Assembly: GCA_045133795.1 (NCBI GenBank)
Contig: JBGUUT010000108.1
Location: 1-64,000 of the forward strand
Origin: RGIG8597 sp045133795
GTDB lineage: Bacteria; Spirochaetota; GWE2-31-10
DNA length: 64,000 bases
Reading direction: 5' to 3'
Shown: piece after piece, positions 54,605-63,978 of the stretch
How positions within the stretch are numbered: the first letter of the stretch is position 1
Layout: each line of letters starts with the position of its first letter
Position numbers and translations under genes: made by a program
The notes under the pieces: generated by a model
What the model saw: only the letters and a program-made list of their open reading frames with translations
Told to the model about the DNA's origin: nothing
The model's database searches: none

Positions 54605-54666
54605 CATTGATTTTTTTTCTATAATATATTATTAAACAAAAGGTTATTACTTAAGGAGAAAGAAAA

Positions 54667-54867
54667 ATGAGAGATGGAATTCATCCAAATTATGTAGAAG
54701 CTACAGTTATTTGTGGTTGTGGGAATACCTTCAAAACAATGTCTACTTCAAAAGAAATTAAAGTGGAAATTTGTTCAAAATGTCACCCTTTCTTTACTGG
54801 TAAGCAGAATCTTGTAGATACTGCAGGAAGAATTGAAAAATTCAAAAACAGATATAATATTAAATAA
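54667..54867 (+). CDS. rpmE: Large-subunit ribosomal protein bL31 (zinc form)
   Basis: A 66-residue L31 with all four zinc cysteines, C16, C18, C36 and C39. [20 protein letters not shown] is diagnostic. AAGGAG precedes the start. The presence of zinc cysteines marks it as the zinc-replete form. Confidence 0.95.
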   Translation: MRDGIHPNYVEATVICGCGNTFKTMSTSKEIKVEICSKCHPFFTGKQNLVDTAGRIEKFKNRYNIK

Positions 54868-54931
54868 TTTATTTTGTTATGCAGTGGGATTTTATCCAAT
54901 GCGAGAGTTTCAATTCTGTTTATTTGTGAAT

Positions 54932-54969
54932 ACCCTTTTAGTTTAGATAAAAAACTGAAAGGGTTTTTT
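54932..54969 (+). terminator. Terminator after rpmE
   Basis: ACCCTTTTAGTTT pairs with AAACTGAAAGGGT and is followed by T6. Confidence 0.8.
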
Positions 54970-55069
54970 CATTTACGTATGCATGCAAAAATATTTAATT
55001 TTGTAGATTACAAAAAGCATGAATAAATGTATAAGTTAGCGACTTTTTTGGAAAACGGGAGGTGGCGTT

Positions 55070-55765
55070 ATGAATGACCAAAAACGAAAATTAAGCAAAG
55101 ACGGAAGTATACATGTAACAGATGAAAAGTTTAATACAATATCTCATATGTTAGGATTAATGGTTTCACTTTTAGGAGTTGCAGTTTTAATTGTAAGTGC
55201 AGCAATACAAAAAGCACCATGGAAGATTGTCAGTTTTTCATTATATGGTTTTTCGTTACTCGGAATGTTTTTATTCAGTACATTACATCATGGAATAAAT
55301 GGAACACATAAAATAGAAGAAATATTCAGATTGTTTGATTATGCAGCAATATTTCCATTAATTGCAGGAACTTATACGCCTTTGTGTTTGGTAACAATGC
55401 GTGGTGATGACTTTTGGAAACCTTATGCGTGGTGTATATTTGGTGTTGTTTGGTTTTTGGCAATATTAGGAATATCTTTAAAAGGTGCAATGTCTTGGTT
55501 GCCTAAGTGGGTTACAACTACTATTTATGTAGGAATGGGCTGGGTCGGCGGATTGTTATTGGTTCCTGTATATAAACTTTGTGGAATAATGGCTGTTGTG
55601 TTGATATTGTTAGGTGGTGTATTTTATACCGTAGGATCATTGATATTTTTTATGGAAAAACCTAATCCGATAGAGGGAAAGTTTGGATTTCATGAGATAT
55701 GGCATATTTTTGTTATATTGGGAGCATTATCACATTATTTAGTAATGCTTATTTATGTTTTATAA
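55070..55765 (+). CDS. Hemolysin III family membrane protein
   Basis: A 231-residue seven-helix protein of the HlyIII/PAQR family. Family marks are the first-helix NTISHMLGLMVSLLGV (with conserved His), STLHHGI and the C-terminal FHEIWHIFVILGALSHY, whose histidines are thought to bind zinc. Despite the name, its activity in most bacteria is unknown; in E. coli TrhA affects membrane energetics. GGGAGG precedes ATG. It is monocistronic. Confidence 0.92.
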   Translation: MNDQKRKLSKDGSIHVTDEKFNTISHMLGLMVSLLGVAVLIVSAAIQKAPWKIVSFSLYGFSLLGMFLFSTLHHGINGTHKIEEIFRLFDYAAIFPLIAGTYTPLCLVTMRGDDFWKPYAWCIFGVVWFLAILGISLKGAMSWLPKWVTTTIYVGMGWVGGLLLVPVYKLCGIMAVVLILLGGVFYTVGSLIFFMEKPNPIEGKFGFHEIWHIFVILGALSHYLVMLIYVL

Positions 55766-55772
55766 ATAAAAT

Positions 55773-55811
55773 AAGACATCAATTCTATAAAAGGTAGAAT
55801 TGATGTCTTTT
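55773..55811. terminator. Bidirectional terminator
   Basis: AAGACATCAATTCTA and TAGAATTGATGTCTT are perfect inverted copies around TAAAAGG, between the hemolysin III gene (+) and the coiled-coil gene (-). Confidence 0.85.
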
Positions 55812-55854
55812 GTTTTATGAACAAAGTAGACGTTGTATCATTTTAGAAAGAAAA

Positions 55855-56580
55855 TTATTTCTTTTTAGTTGTGTCAGCTTTTTCAGTTTCAGCAGTATTT
55901 GCTGTTTCTTCACCATCTTCTGCAGGTTGTTCTTCAGCGGGAACCAAAAGCTCAGCTTCAGTTATTAAAGCATCGCCTTGAGATACAGAATCTGCAAGTA
56001 ATGAGTTTTGAGCTGCAATTGCATCAATTTCATTCTTAATTTTTTTGATTTCAAAAGTATTTGCATTGATTTTATAAGTTGCATCAGATAGTTCGTATCT
56101 TTTTTGCATGATAGTGTTTGTTTTTTCAGTAAGTTCTTTTTTTAAGTTTGCAGATTCAGTTGCAAGTTTATCTTTTGTTGCAGTTAATTTTTCATAAGAA
56201 GCAACGGCATTAGCTTTTGCATCTGCATCAATTGCAACTTCAGATAAATATAGAATATTTGTTGATTCTGCATTGATTTTTTCAGTCATAGCAGTAATAC
56301 TTGCGATTTTTTTCTGAATTTCTAAAGATGCATCTTCTTCTGTTGTAATTTCAGTAGTTAATGTATCAATTTTTGTTTGTAATTCAGTGTTTGCAGTTTC
56401 CAATTCTGCAACTTTTGCATTTAATTCTTCTGTTTTGGTTTTTGGTGCTTCTGTTGTTTCTTCTACTTTTACTTCTTTTGTGTCAACAGCTTTTGGTTGA
56501 GTTTTCTTTGTTTGTGCAAAAGTAAAAGACAATTGGCATAAAAGCATTAAAACTACGAATAATTTGATTTTGTTTTTCAT
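55855..56580 (-). CDS. Exported coiled-coil protein
   Basis: A signal peptide (KLFVVLMLLCQLSFTFAQ) precedes 220 residues that are almost all heptad-type helix (ELNAKVAELETANTELQTKI and onward), then an acidic tail ending TEKADTTKKK. Residue content is rich in E, K, T and A. It may be a periplasmic spacer. There is no sure tie to Skp/OmpH. Function unknown. Confidence 0.78.
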   Translation of the reverse strand: MKNKIKLFVVLMLLCQLSFTFAQTKKTQPKAVDTKEVKVEETTEAPKTKTEELNAKVAELETANTELQTKIDTLTTEITTEEDASLEIQKKIASITAMTEKINAESTNILYLSEVAIDADAKANAVASYEKLTATKDKLATESANLKKELTEKTNTIMQKRYELSDATYKINANTFEIKKIKNEIDAIAAQNSLLADSVSQGDALITEAELLVPAEEQPAEDGEETANTAETEKADTTKKK

Positions 56581-56680
56581 TGAAAAGCTCCTTAAAATAA
56601 AAAAATGTAGGTAGATTATATATGTCTTTTTTTTTAAAAGGAAGCCTTTTTTGTAAAGTATTGTTTTTTTAAAAAATGAT

Positions 56681-56724
56681 AAAAAAAGTACCTAATCAAA
56701 TAATATTTGAATTAGGTACTTTTA
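56681..56724 (-). terminator. pyk terminator
   Basis: On the minus strand AAAAGTACCTAAT(T)CAAATA pairs with TATTTGATTAGGTACTTTT with one bulge, followed by T7. Confidence 0.82.
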
Positions 56725-56749
56725 AGAGTTTAATAAGTATAATTAAATC

Positions 56750-58522
56750 TTATTTTACTTTTCCTGAGTAAATGCTCATTTCGCATCCGCTTACGATTAC
56801 TTCTTCACCGTTTTCAAACAATGATGAAGCGTTCTTTACTCCGGAAACCATAGCTGTTAAGTTCACATTTTCTTCTTTTAATACATCGAAAGAGAACTCA
56901 GAAGAATCTTCAAGGATAATTCCTTTTACATTTTTCAATGCACCTTTGAAAGATTCATCTAATTTTGCAGTTAACAATATAGAACCTTCTGCAACTTTTT
57001 TAGCTTCTTCAGCGTTAGCAACTTTTGCGATTTTACCTGTTGCAGAACATCCGAATCCTTTATCAGCTCTGCATTGTTTTTTGCAAGCAGTGTGGATTTT
57101 CATGATGTTAGGAACACCGGCCAAGATAACTGCTTTTTCGAAATTATCTAAGTAACCTTTTTCAAGAGCCAAATCGATTGATTTATCAAATAAAGCATCT
57201 GTATCTTCGATAACATCAACAACATCAGAGTAAACACCAGAAAGAATCATTAATTGTCTTGCAACTCTTTCAGAAGTTGTAGGAGCGAAAATGATTTGTT
57301 TAGGTCTGAACTTACTGATTTGTTTTGCTGTATTTCCACTCATTGTAGGAGCGATAATAACTTCTGCATTAAGTTCTTTAGCTGAAATGTAAGTAGCTTT
57401 AGCTGTTGCTTCTGCAATATTTTTTGCAGGGTGAAGTTCCATATATTTGTTTGTTGTAGCACGATATTCTTCAGAATCTTCGATTGTTTTTGCAATAGTA
57501 GCCATTGTAGTAACAGCTTCTAGTGGCCAATCTCCGTTAGCTGTTTCACCAGAAAGCATAACTGCATCTGTACCGTCGAAAATTGCATTAGCAACGTCAT
57601 TAGATTCAGCTCTTGTTGGGCGTGGATTGTTAATCATTGAATCCAACATCTGAGTAGCTGTAACAACAGGTTTTCCGGCAGCATTACATTTAGCAATGAT
57701 TTTTTTCTGTGCCAAAGGAATGTCTTGGATAGGAATTTGTACACCTAAGTCTCCACGAGCTACCATTATACCGTCAGATACACGGATAATGTCGTCAATG
57801 TTAGACAAACCTTCATCATCTTCAATTTTTGAAATGATTTTTACGTCAGCTCCGCCTACTTCTGCAAGATATTTTCTCATTTCCATAACGTCAGAAGCTT
57901 TTCTGATAAAAGAAGCTGCAACAAAGTGGATTCCGTTTTTAACACCCATTTCCAAGTCAGCTCTATCTTTTTCTGCCATAGCAGGAAGACGAGTGTGAAC
58001 ACCTACAACGTTTACGTTCTTTCTTGCCCCTAATTCTCCGCCGGCTTCGATAAGACATCTGATGTCATCGTTAGGCATTACTTCAAGAACTTTTAATTTG
58101 AATACACCGTCAGCGATGTAAACATAAGTTTTATCTGTAATTCCTACGTTTCTGATATCTTCAGGAAGAAGATTATAAGATAATGCAATTTTTTCAGCAG
58201 AACATTCAAAAGTTTCGTAATCTTTAACAGTTAAAAGAATTTCTTTACCTGCTTCAAGTTGGATTTTTTTACCGTCTTTAAGTACGCCACCTGTACGGAT
58301 TTCCGGACCTTTAGTGTCCAAAAGATATGCACAAGGAATACCTGATTGTTTAACTGCTTCTTTTACAACATCCATTTGGTCTTTTTTTTCTTTATGGTCA
58401 CCGTGAGAAAAATTGAAACGTGCAACATTCATTCCGGCTGCTAACATTTTTTTCAATGTTTCAACGTCGTGACAGCTTGGTCCGATTGTACAAACAATTT
58501 TTGTTCTTTTTAAATCTTTCAT
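56750..58522 (-). CDS. pyk: Pyruvate kinase with C-terminal PEP-utiliser-like domain
   Basis: The last step of glycolysis. N-terminal KIVCTIGPSCHDVETLKKML and NVARFNFSHG, the active-site ISKIEDDEGL and MVARGDLGVQ, and ATQMLDSMINNPRPTRAESN are all intact. At 590 residues it has an extra C-terminal domain (about 485-590: GCSATGKIAKVANAEEAKKV, GSILLTAKLDESF) like that of Bacillus and Staphylococcus, but without its TSH segment. AAGGAAGGTATT precedes the ATG. Confidence 0.95.
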   Translation of the reverse strand: MKDLKRTKIVCTIGPSCHDVETLKKMLAAGMNVARFNFSHGDHKEKKDQMDVVKEAVKQSGIPCAYLLDTKGPEIRTGGVLKDGKKIQLEAGKEILLTVKDYETFECSAEKIALSYNLLPEDIRNVGITDKTYVYIADGVFKLKVLEVMPNDDIRCLIEAGGELGARKNVNVVGVHTRLPAMAEKDRADLEMGVKNGIHFVAASFIRKASDVMEMRKYLAEVGGADVKIISKIEDDEGLSNIDDIIRVSDGIMVARGDLGVQIPIQDIPLAQKKIIAKCNAAGKPVVTATQMLDSMINNPRPTRAESNDVANAIFDGTDAVMLSGETANGDWPLEAVTTMATIAKTIEDSEEYRATTNKYMELHPAKNIAEATAKATYISAKELNAEVIIAPTMSGNTAKQISKFRPKQIIFAPTTSERVARQLMILSGVYSDVVDVIEDTDALFDKSIDLALEKGYLDNFEKAVILAGVPNIMKIHTACKKQCRADKGFGCSATGKIAKVANAEEAKKVAEGSILLTAKLDESFKGALKNVKGIILEDSSEFSFDVLKEENVNLTAMVSGVKNASSLFENGEEVIVSGCEMSIYSGKVK

Positions 58523-58662
58523 TAATACCTTCCTTGTTTTATTAAAATATTAAAAATAATTTCCTAAAATATTTGTTTTTTGGTACAAAACTTAGTAACT
58601 TTTCGTGCTCGGAAAAGCAGGCTACTTATAACATAAAAGAAAGGACTTGGAAAGTTTTTTAA

Positions 58663-59310
58663 ATGAAATTAACGAACATAAACATGAGTAAGAAAAAAGC
58701 ATTTGTTCTTTTGTTTGTAGGTATGACATTTTTTTCTGTAGCTTCTCATTTTGATAATATCCAATGGGAAAAATCACGTGTAGATAAAAATGTAACTTTG
58801 TATAGTGTCGGCGGAGACGGTTGCAATTATTATAAGACAGAAGCAATTATTGATAAATCTTATGGTTATAAAGCAGAAGATTTAATGAATATAATTTTAG
58901 ATTACGAAAAATATCAACAGATTTTTGTAAAGACGACAGCTTTTTTCCCGGTAAAGGAAACCAATAAAGGAACGGTTGTTTATTGCAGAATTGATTTTTC
59001 ACCGATGAAAGACAGAGATTATCATATTTTGATGACGAAAGATTGTACTTCGGATACCCAGACATTAGAATGGAAACCTTATAACGGAATGGATGTGAAA
59101 GCGGCAGAAAAGGATTGTCAACGTGTAAATCATGTTTACGGCAGATGGCAATTTAAAGATTTACCGGACGGAAATGTAAGGCTCAGTACTGAATATTATA
59201 ATAATTGGGAATATAAGAATCTTTCGATGAAAATTGTAACGCCGTTTGAAAAAGATGTGGCAGTTAATAATATGAAAGCATTTTTACGTTATGTCATGAA
59301 AAGAAAATAG
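58663..59310 (+). CDS. Exported START-like (SRPBCC) domain protein
   Basis: After a hydrophobic N-terminus (KAFVLLFVGMTFFSVASHF) the 215-residue protein shows a START/polyketide-cyclase pattern: VDKNVTLYSVGG, LMNIILDYEKYQQIF, VVYCRIDFSPMKDRDYHILM, VYGRWQFKDLPDGNVRLSTE and a final helix. Such folds bind lipids or other hydrophobic ligands. It lies 9 bases upstream of ybaK. Location in the periplasm is inferred. Confidence 0.8.
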   Translation: MKLTNINMSKKKAFVLLFVGMTFFSVASHFDNIQWEKSRVDKNVTLYSVGGDGCNYYKTEAIIDKSYGYKAEDLMNIILDYEKYQQIFVKTTAFFPVKETNKGTVVYCRIDFSPMKDRDYHILMTKDCTSDTQTLEWKPYNGMDVKAAEKDCQRVNHVYGRWQFKDLPDGNVRLSTEYYNNWEYKNLSMKIVTPFEKDVAVNNMKAFLRYVMKRK

Positions 59311-59319
59311 GAGAATAAA

Positions 59320-59796
59320 ATGGCAGCAAAAACCAATGCAGCGAGACTTCTTGATACATTAAAGCTTCCGTATGATTTGGTTTCCTATGAAGTGGACGAA
59401 GAGCATTTAGATGCGGTACATGTAGCAGAATCTTGCGGTCAAAATGTAGATCAAGTATTTAAAACACTTGTTGCATTAGGCGACAAGAACGGTATAAATG
59501 TTTTTTGTATTCCGGGAGCGTATGAGTTGGATTTAAAAAAAGCCGCCGCTGCCAGCGGAAATAAGAGCGTAGAAATGGTTAAGGTAAAAGATTTATTTGC
59601 GTTAACCGGATATATTCGCGGCGGGTGCTCGCCTTTAGGAATGAAAAAGAAATATCCGGTTTTTATAGATGAAACAGCTCAACTTTATGACACGGTATTT
59701 GTCAGCGGAGGATTACGCGGCTTACAAATAAAAATAGCACCCGACAATCTTGCGACTGCAGCAGGTGCTGTTTTTGTGGATTTGCTACATTATTAG
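59320..59796 (+). CDS. ybaK: Cys-tRNA(Pro)/YbaK-type deacylase
   Basis: A 158-residue YbaK/EbsC protein that clears mischarged Cys-tRNA(Pro). Family marks are NVDQVFKTLVALGDK with the conserved lysine, LTGYIRGGCSPLGMKK, and FVSGGLRGLQIKIAPDNL. GGAG precedes the ATG. It overlaps the convergent lipoprotein gene by 4 bases. Confidence 0.93.
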   Translation: MAAKTNAARLLDTLKLPYDLVSYEVDEEHLDAVHVAESCGQNVDQVFKTLVALGDKNGINVFCIPGAYELDLKKAAAASGNKSVEMVKVKDLFALTGYIRGGCSPLGMKKKYPVFIDETAQLYDTVFVSGGLRGLQIKIAPDNLATAAGAVFVDLLHY

Positions 59797-60467
59797 AACT
59801 TCAAAAGGAACTCTAATTTTTTCTTAGAATCACCTAGCATATCTTTAGATTTGAAATTGTAAGAAGCTGATTTTTTATCGGCAGAAAGAGAAATCCCTTT
59901 TGCTTCTAAGATAGGAGTTTTTGTTGTTACGTTTATGGCAAAGTTACTTTCCATGAAACTGTTATACCAATCAGGTTTATCTTCTTTAACCAATAAAATG
60001 TAGTTTTCTAGAGTTTCTACATCGCCCATTTGCGATAAATCAAGATTTTCAGCGAAAGTATAAACGTTCTTATCTTTTGATAAACTAAATCCCTTTTCTG
60101 CAACCGGAAATTGAGTTAATAATAGTTCCAGATTTTTAAAATCAACGGAAATTGTTCCAGTATATTTATCTTTATTTTGCTGAATTACGGCACTTTTCAA
60201 TTTTAAATCTTTCATGTTCATGCTGTTGAAATAAGCAGAAAACTCGTTTTGGTCGATTAAAACTGACGGGTCGAAAGGTTCTCCGTTTATTCCCGGGATT
60301 GAAGATAAGACAAGTGATAAAATCTCAAAGTCATCATCGTTAAAAGAATAATTGATTGAAAGTGTTCCGCTTTCTTTGTTTGCATTCATTGCAATATCCA
60401 TAGAAAAACATGATGTTAATGACAACAATGCAAATGAAAGTAAAATAGTTAGTAATATTTTTTTCAT
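59793..60467 (-). CDS. Lipoprotein of unknown function
   Basis: A 224-residue protein whose N-terminus MKKILLTILLSFALLSLTSC carries a lipobox (LTSC). The rest is rich in Ser, Asn and Lys with beta-type patterns (GTLSINYSFNDDDFEILSLV) and has no known motif. The partner on its right is 196 bases away and divergent. It is likely anchored to a membrane; role unknown. Confidence 0.75.
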   Translation of the reverse strand: MKKILLTILLSFALLSLTSCFSMDIAMNANKESGTLSINYSFNDDDFEILSLVLSSIPGINGEPFDPSVLIDQNEFSAYFNSMNMKDLKLKSAVIQQNKDKYTGTISVDFKNLELLLTQFPVAEKGFSLSKDKNVYTFAENLDLSQMGDVETLENYILLVKEDKPDWYNSFMESNFAINVTTKTPILEAKGISLSADKKSASYNFKSKDMLGDSKKKLEFLLKF

Positions 60468-60663
60468 TACCTACTCCTTTTTGTTCCCTATGTAGAAAAA
60501 CTACTATAGATTTGTTTGAAAATAATTGTCTATCATTATGAATTATGATAGTTTAGCGTGATTTTTTTAAGAAGTCATATTCTTTGCATTTATGCAAAAA
60601 AGATGACAAAAAATTGGTTAGACATTAGCAAAATATTTTTAATATTGTCAATGAGAGGGTGTT

Positions 60664-61467
60664 TTGAAACTATCAAAATATGGGATTGTAACATTAGTTT
60701 TAAGTATGATTATTTGTTTTTTACCTACGGGATGTAAAACAATGCAGGTAAAAAATACAGAGAATATAGAAGCAAACGTTTTGTTTAAGCGTGTGATGAA
60801 GAATGCAAAGTCGTTAGAATATGTAAATATAGCGACTTCGGTAATGATTGCAGGAAATAAAATGATTCCGTCTGTTTACATAAAAATGAATGCAAATGCG
60901 AATTATTTAGAGAAAAAGACAATTTTACGCTTTTCGGTTTTATCAAAGAAATTATTTGATATTGCGATTAATTCGGAAGAAATGACATTGATAAATCATA
61001 CTGCATCGCAGTTTATAACTTTTCCGGTAGAAGAAATTAATTTGGGAAAATTGTTAGGATTAAATTTTGATCCGATTGATGTTGCATATTTTTTAACAGG
61101 GAATATTCCTTATACGGAAGAAATGCAAGTCGTTTCATTTTCCCATAATGAAAAGCAAAATGTTTTGTTAAATTTAACAAACAGTAATTCTGAGTATCAA
61201 TTAGAGTTTGATAAAAACGGTCGTATGGTTCATGCATTGGCAAATAATCAATTTTTTCAACCTTTGAATATCGATACATTAACATTTTCAGATAACGAAG
61301 GAATTATAATGCCGCAAAAACTAAAGATAACATCGGATGAGTCTGCGGTATCAATGACATTTTTGGTAAAAAATGTAACTTATGAAAAAAATGATAATTA
61401 TGAAGCAGATATTCCGCAAGGATACGAACAAATATTTGACATTAATGGTATGAAAATTAACCTGTAA
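60664..61467 (+). CDS. Lipoprotein, LolB/DUF4292-like
   Basis: TTG start after GAGAGGG. The N-terminus has lipobox LPTGC. The 267-residue protein has a beta-rich pattern of the LolA/LolB or DUF4292 type: YVNIATSVMIAGNKMIPSVY, KKTILRFSVLSKKLFDIAIN and QLEFDKNGRMVHALA. Such proteins bind lipid chains and sort lipoproteins. It lies 18 bases before an Omp85-like gene, which fits an outer-membrane assembly locus. The family call is tentative. Confidence 0.72.
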   Translation: MKLSKYGIVTLVLSMIICFLPTGCKTMQVKNTENIEANVLFKRVMKNAKSLEYVNIATSVMIAGNKMIPSVYIKMNANANYLEKKTILRFSVLSKKLFDIAINSEEMTLINHTASQFITFPVEEINLGKLLGLNFDPIDVAYFLTGNIPYTEEMQVVSFSHNEKQNVLLNLTNSNSEYQLEFDKNGRMVHALANNQFFQPLNIDTLTFSDNEGIIMPQKLKITSDESAVSMTFLVKNVTYEKNDNYEADIPQGYEQIFDINGMKINL

Positions 61468-61485
61468 CGTAAGTAAGGGGTAATA

Positions 61486-63321
61486 ATGAAAAAAGTTTTT
61501 TCACTGTTTATTTTTTTATGTTTATCGATTGTTGCTGTTTCGGCACAAACAATCGGAGAGATTCGCTTTGAAGGTTTGAAGAGAACTAATCAGAAGTATT
61601 TATTAAAAGTTGCCGGTATTTCTGTGGGCGGTAACTGGAATGAATCTATAAAATCGTCGGTTGTATCAAAGCTTACAGCATTAGACAAGATTATAGAAAA
61701 AGTTGAAGTTACAGAATCGGAAGGAGAAAATGATACCGTTGCCGTGACAATTGTACTTCAGGAAAAATATTCATTTTTGATAGTTCCGTTTTTTACTTAC
61801 GGGAATAAAGCCGGAATAAAACCGCGCGTTATTTTTAGAAACTATAATTTAGGCGGATACGGAAAATATTTGGGAGTAAAAGGGGCGTTTAGTTGCGATG
61901 ACTCTTTAGATTTTTCCGTAGATTATAAAGACTATCAATTTCTTAATCGTGATGATATGACTCTTTCGGTAGAAGCAGCGTTTGAGACTTCAGCTCCGAA
62001 TTATGCTGTTACCGATTATGCTCCGGGTTTGGCTCCTATCGGGGCAACTTCATGGACAGAAGAACGCTGGAATGATGAAAATGTTACAGAGTTTAGTTTG
62101 TATGGATTGTATGGTTATAAATTGCCGTGGCGAAATGCTCAATTTTATGCAAATGCAAAATTTGTTTATGAGTATATTGCGGCATGGGATGACAAAAGTG
62201 ATGATTATTATTATGAAGTGCCTATTCATCGAGTAATTCCGAGTACGGCTGCTTCCCTTCTTATTCCGGTTGCAGAGCATTTTGAAATTACACCATGGGT
62301 AAGTTTTGCTTATCGTTTGCAGCACAATGAAGAAAGCGGAGAATTAGTGTATAAAGATAATTCCGCACTTGATTTTGTGGGACAGTATTTAATGTATTAT
62401 TCTCCGTATTTTAATACAAAATTTTCTGTTCCTTTTAAGGAAATCGGACTTACCTACTCTATTACTCCGGCAATCAGTTTTTATATAGGAGACCATCAAG
62501 TAAAAACGTCGACTAATTTTATGGATTTCGGCTTGCGAAAGTTTTTTAACGAATGTGCATTAAACTTTTCATTAAAAAATGTAGTTTCTCGTTACGGAAC
62601 TTTGGCTAAGGGGCTTACTTATAATATTGAGTTGTCAAATACGATACATCAGCGATTTTTCCATTATAAGACTGCATATGAAAAAGGGACAAGCTGGTTT
62701 GCAGATGATAATCCATGGAAATCGGTTGAAAATACTATTCAGGTGGAAACGCATTTAACTTATAAATTGAATTATAATTTTTATAAACGTCATTTGTTTG
62801 CTATGAAATTTCGCTTGTTCTACTATTACAACGGCATGAATACAAAAGATGATTATAAACCGATTGATGAAAGTATTTATTCTCCTGTAACAAGAAGAGT
62901 TTGGGAGCAAGATGTTGACTATGAAATGTTTGAGAATGTCGGAGATTTTACCGGATATGCCGGTGGGATGTTGAACTTAGGTTATCGTTTGCCGTTGTTT
63001 ACATTTAAAACACCGAACTTCCTGGGATTGACAATGAAACGAGAATTAATTTGGGATGCAGATTTGTCTTTCTTTGTGGATATGGGGCTTGCTCAAAACT
63101 ACGGTGAAATAATGAAAGATGGCGATTATAAAGACTACATTATAAACAGGAACTTGTTACATCTTTGTCCGGGATTGGGGGCCGGTATAAAATTGGAAGT
63201 CGCTCCGAGATTTATTCCGGTAAAGGCGGTTGTATCGTTGGGAGTTGATCTTTATAAAATGTTAAAAGAGAAGAATTTCAATTCTAATCTTGTATTTACG
63301 ATAGGTATTGATAATCAATAG
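61486..63321 (+). CDS. Omp85-family barrel with a single POTRA domain
   Basis: A 611-residue protein: signal peptide (KKVFSLFIFLCLSIVAVSAQ), one POTRA-like domain (TIGEIRFEGLKRTNQKYLLK to VTIVLQEKYSF, about 22-92) and a C-terminal beta-barrel of some 500 residues rich in Tyr, Phe and Trp. The first barrel strands, ending GGYGKYLGVKGAFS, look like Omp85 proteins. The BamA of Treponema has five POTRAs, so this is more likely a second family member. The partner lipoprotein lies just upstream. Confidence 0.8.
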   Translation: MKKVFSLFIFLCLSIVAVSAQTIGEIRFEGLKRTNQKYLLKVAGISVGGNWNESIKSSVVSKLTALDKIIEKVEVTESEGENDTVAVTIVLQEKYSFLIVPFFTYGNKAGIKPRVIFRNYNLGGYGKYLGVKGAFSCDDSLDFSVDYKDYQFLNRDDMTLSVEAAFETSAPNYAVTDYAPGLAPIGATSWTEERWNDENVTEFSLYGLYGYKLPWRNAQFYANAKFVYEYIAAWDDKSDDYYYEVPIHRVIPSTAASLLIPVAEHFEITPWVSFAYRLQHNEESGELVYKDNSALDFVGQYLMYYSPYFNTKFSVPFKEIGLTYSITPAISFYIGDHQVKTSTNFMDFGLRKFFNECALNFSLKNVVSRYGTLAKGLTYNIELSNTIHQRFFHYKTAYEKGTSWFADDNPWKSVENTIQVETHLTYKLNYNFYKRHLFAMKFRLFYYYNGMNTKDDYKPIDESIYSPVTRRVWEQDVDYEMFENVGDFTGYAGGMLNLGYRLPLFTFKTPNFLGLTMKRELIWDADLSFFVDMGLAQNYGEIMKDGDYKDYIINRNLLHLCPGLGAGIKLEVAPRFIPVKAVVSLGVDLYKMLKEKNFNSNLVFTIGIDNQ

Positions 63322-63339
63322 TTTTGTGGAGGAAATAAA

Positions 63340-63978
63340 ATGAATATTGTTACGCTTTTATTTTATCCGTTGCTTTGTGTTTGTATGTTACCGACGATTG
63401 TAGCACTTACAAATCATGAAGAACGTGTCGGATTTTTTCGTTGTTATTTCTTTACTGTATTGATTACATTTGTGTGGCTTTTTATGTTCGGACGACTTGA
63501 GACGTTTCCTTATAATCATATAGAATGGTATCAGGTTTTCTCGTATTACTTTTTATTAGATTATCAAGGTCTTTTAGGAATTGTGCTTTGTGCTGCGATT
63601 GTGATATTGCTTAATTTGAAAGGGCAAAAAATGCCGACTTGGCTTAGAGTCATTGCAATTCTTTTTGGAGTTAATACGGTATTTTCAGTAAGTCAAATGT
63701 TAAGAACAGAAAATCCTAATAATATTTTTGAATTGTTGACTCCGTTGGCAGCCAATATATTAATCGGGATTTTGATAATTTTAAGTGTTTCGCTTGTAAA
63801 AGAAAAAAAACACTGGTGGATTATTGGAGTTTCTGTAATTGCAGTTTGTTTTTATAACGGATTTTTTAATAGCTTGTTATTTTTCTATAAGCCTCTGCAT
63901 TGTGTGAGTATTTTTATTGCAGCAGTGATAATATTTTTAACAGCTCTTCTAAAAAAGAAGGGAATTATCAAATTATAA
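63340..63978 (+). CDS. Multi-pass membrane protein, unknown
   Basis: A 212-residue very hydrophobic protein with about seven transmembrane segments (from NIVTLLFYPLLCVCMLPTIV to CVSIFIAAVIIFLTALLKKK). No motif is recognised. It follows the Omp85-like gene by 18 bases, with GGAGG before the ATG, and may be in the same operon. Confidence 0.75.
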   Translation: MNIVTLLFYPLLCVCMLPTIVALTNHEERVGFFRCYFFTVLITFVWLFMFGRLETFPYNHIEWYQVFSYYFLLDYQGLLGIVLCAAIVILLNLKGQKMPTWLRVIAILFGVNTVFSVSQMLRTENPNNIFELLTPLAANILIGILIILSVSLVKEKKHWWIIGVSVIAVCFYNGFFNSLLFFYKPLHCVSIFIAAVIIFLTALLKKKGIIKL

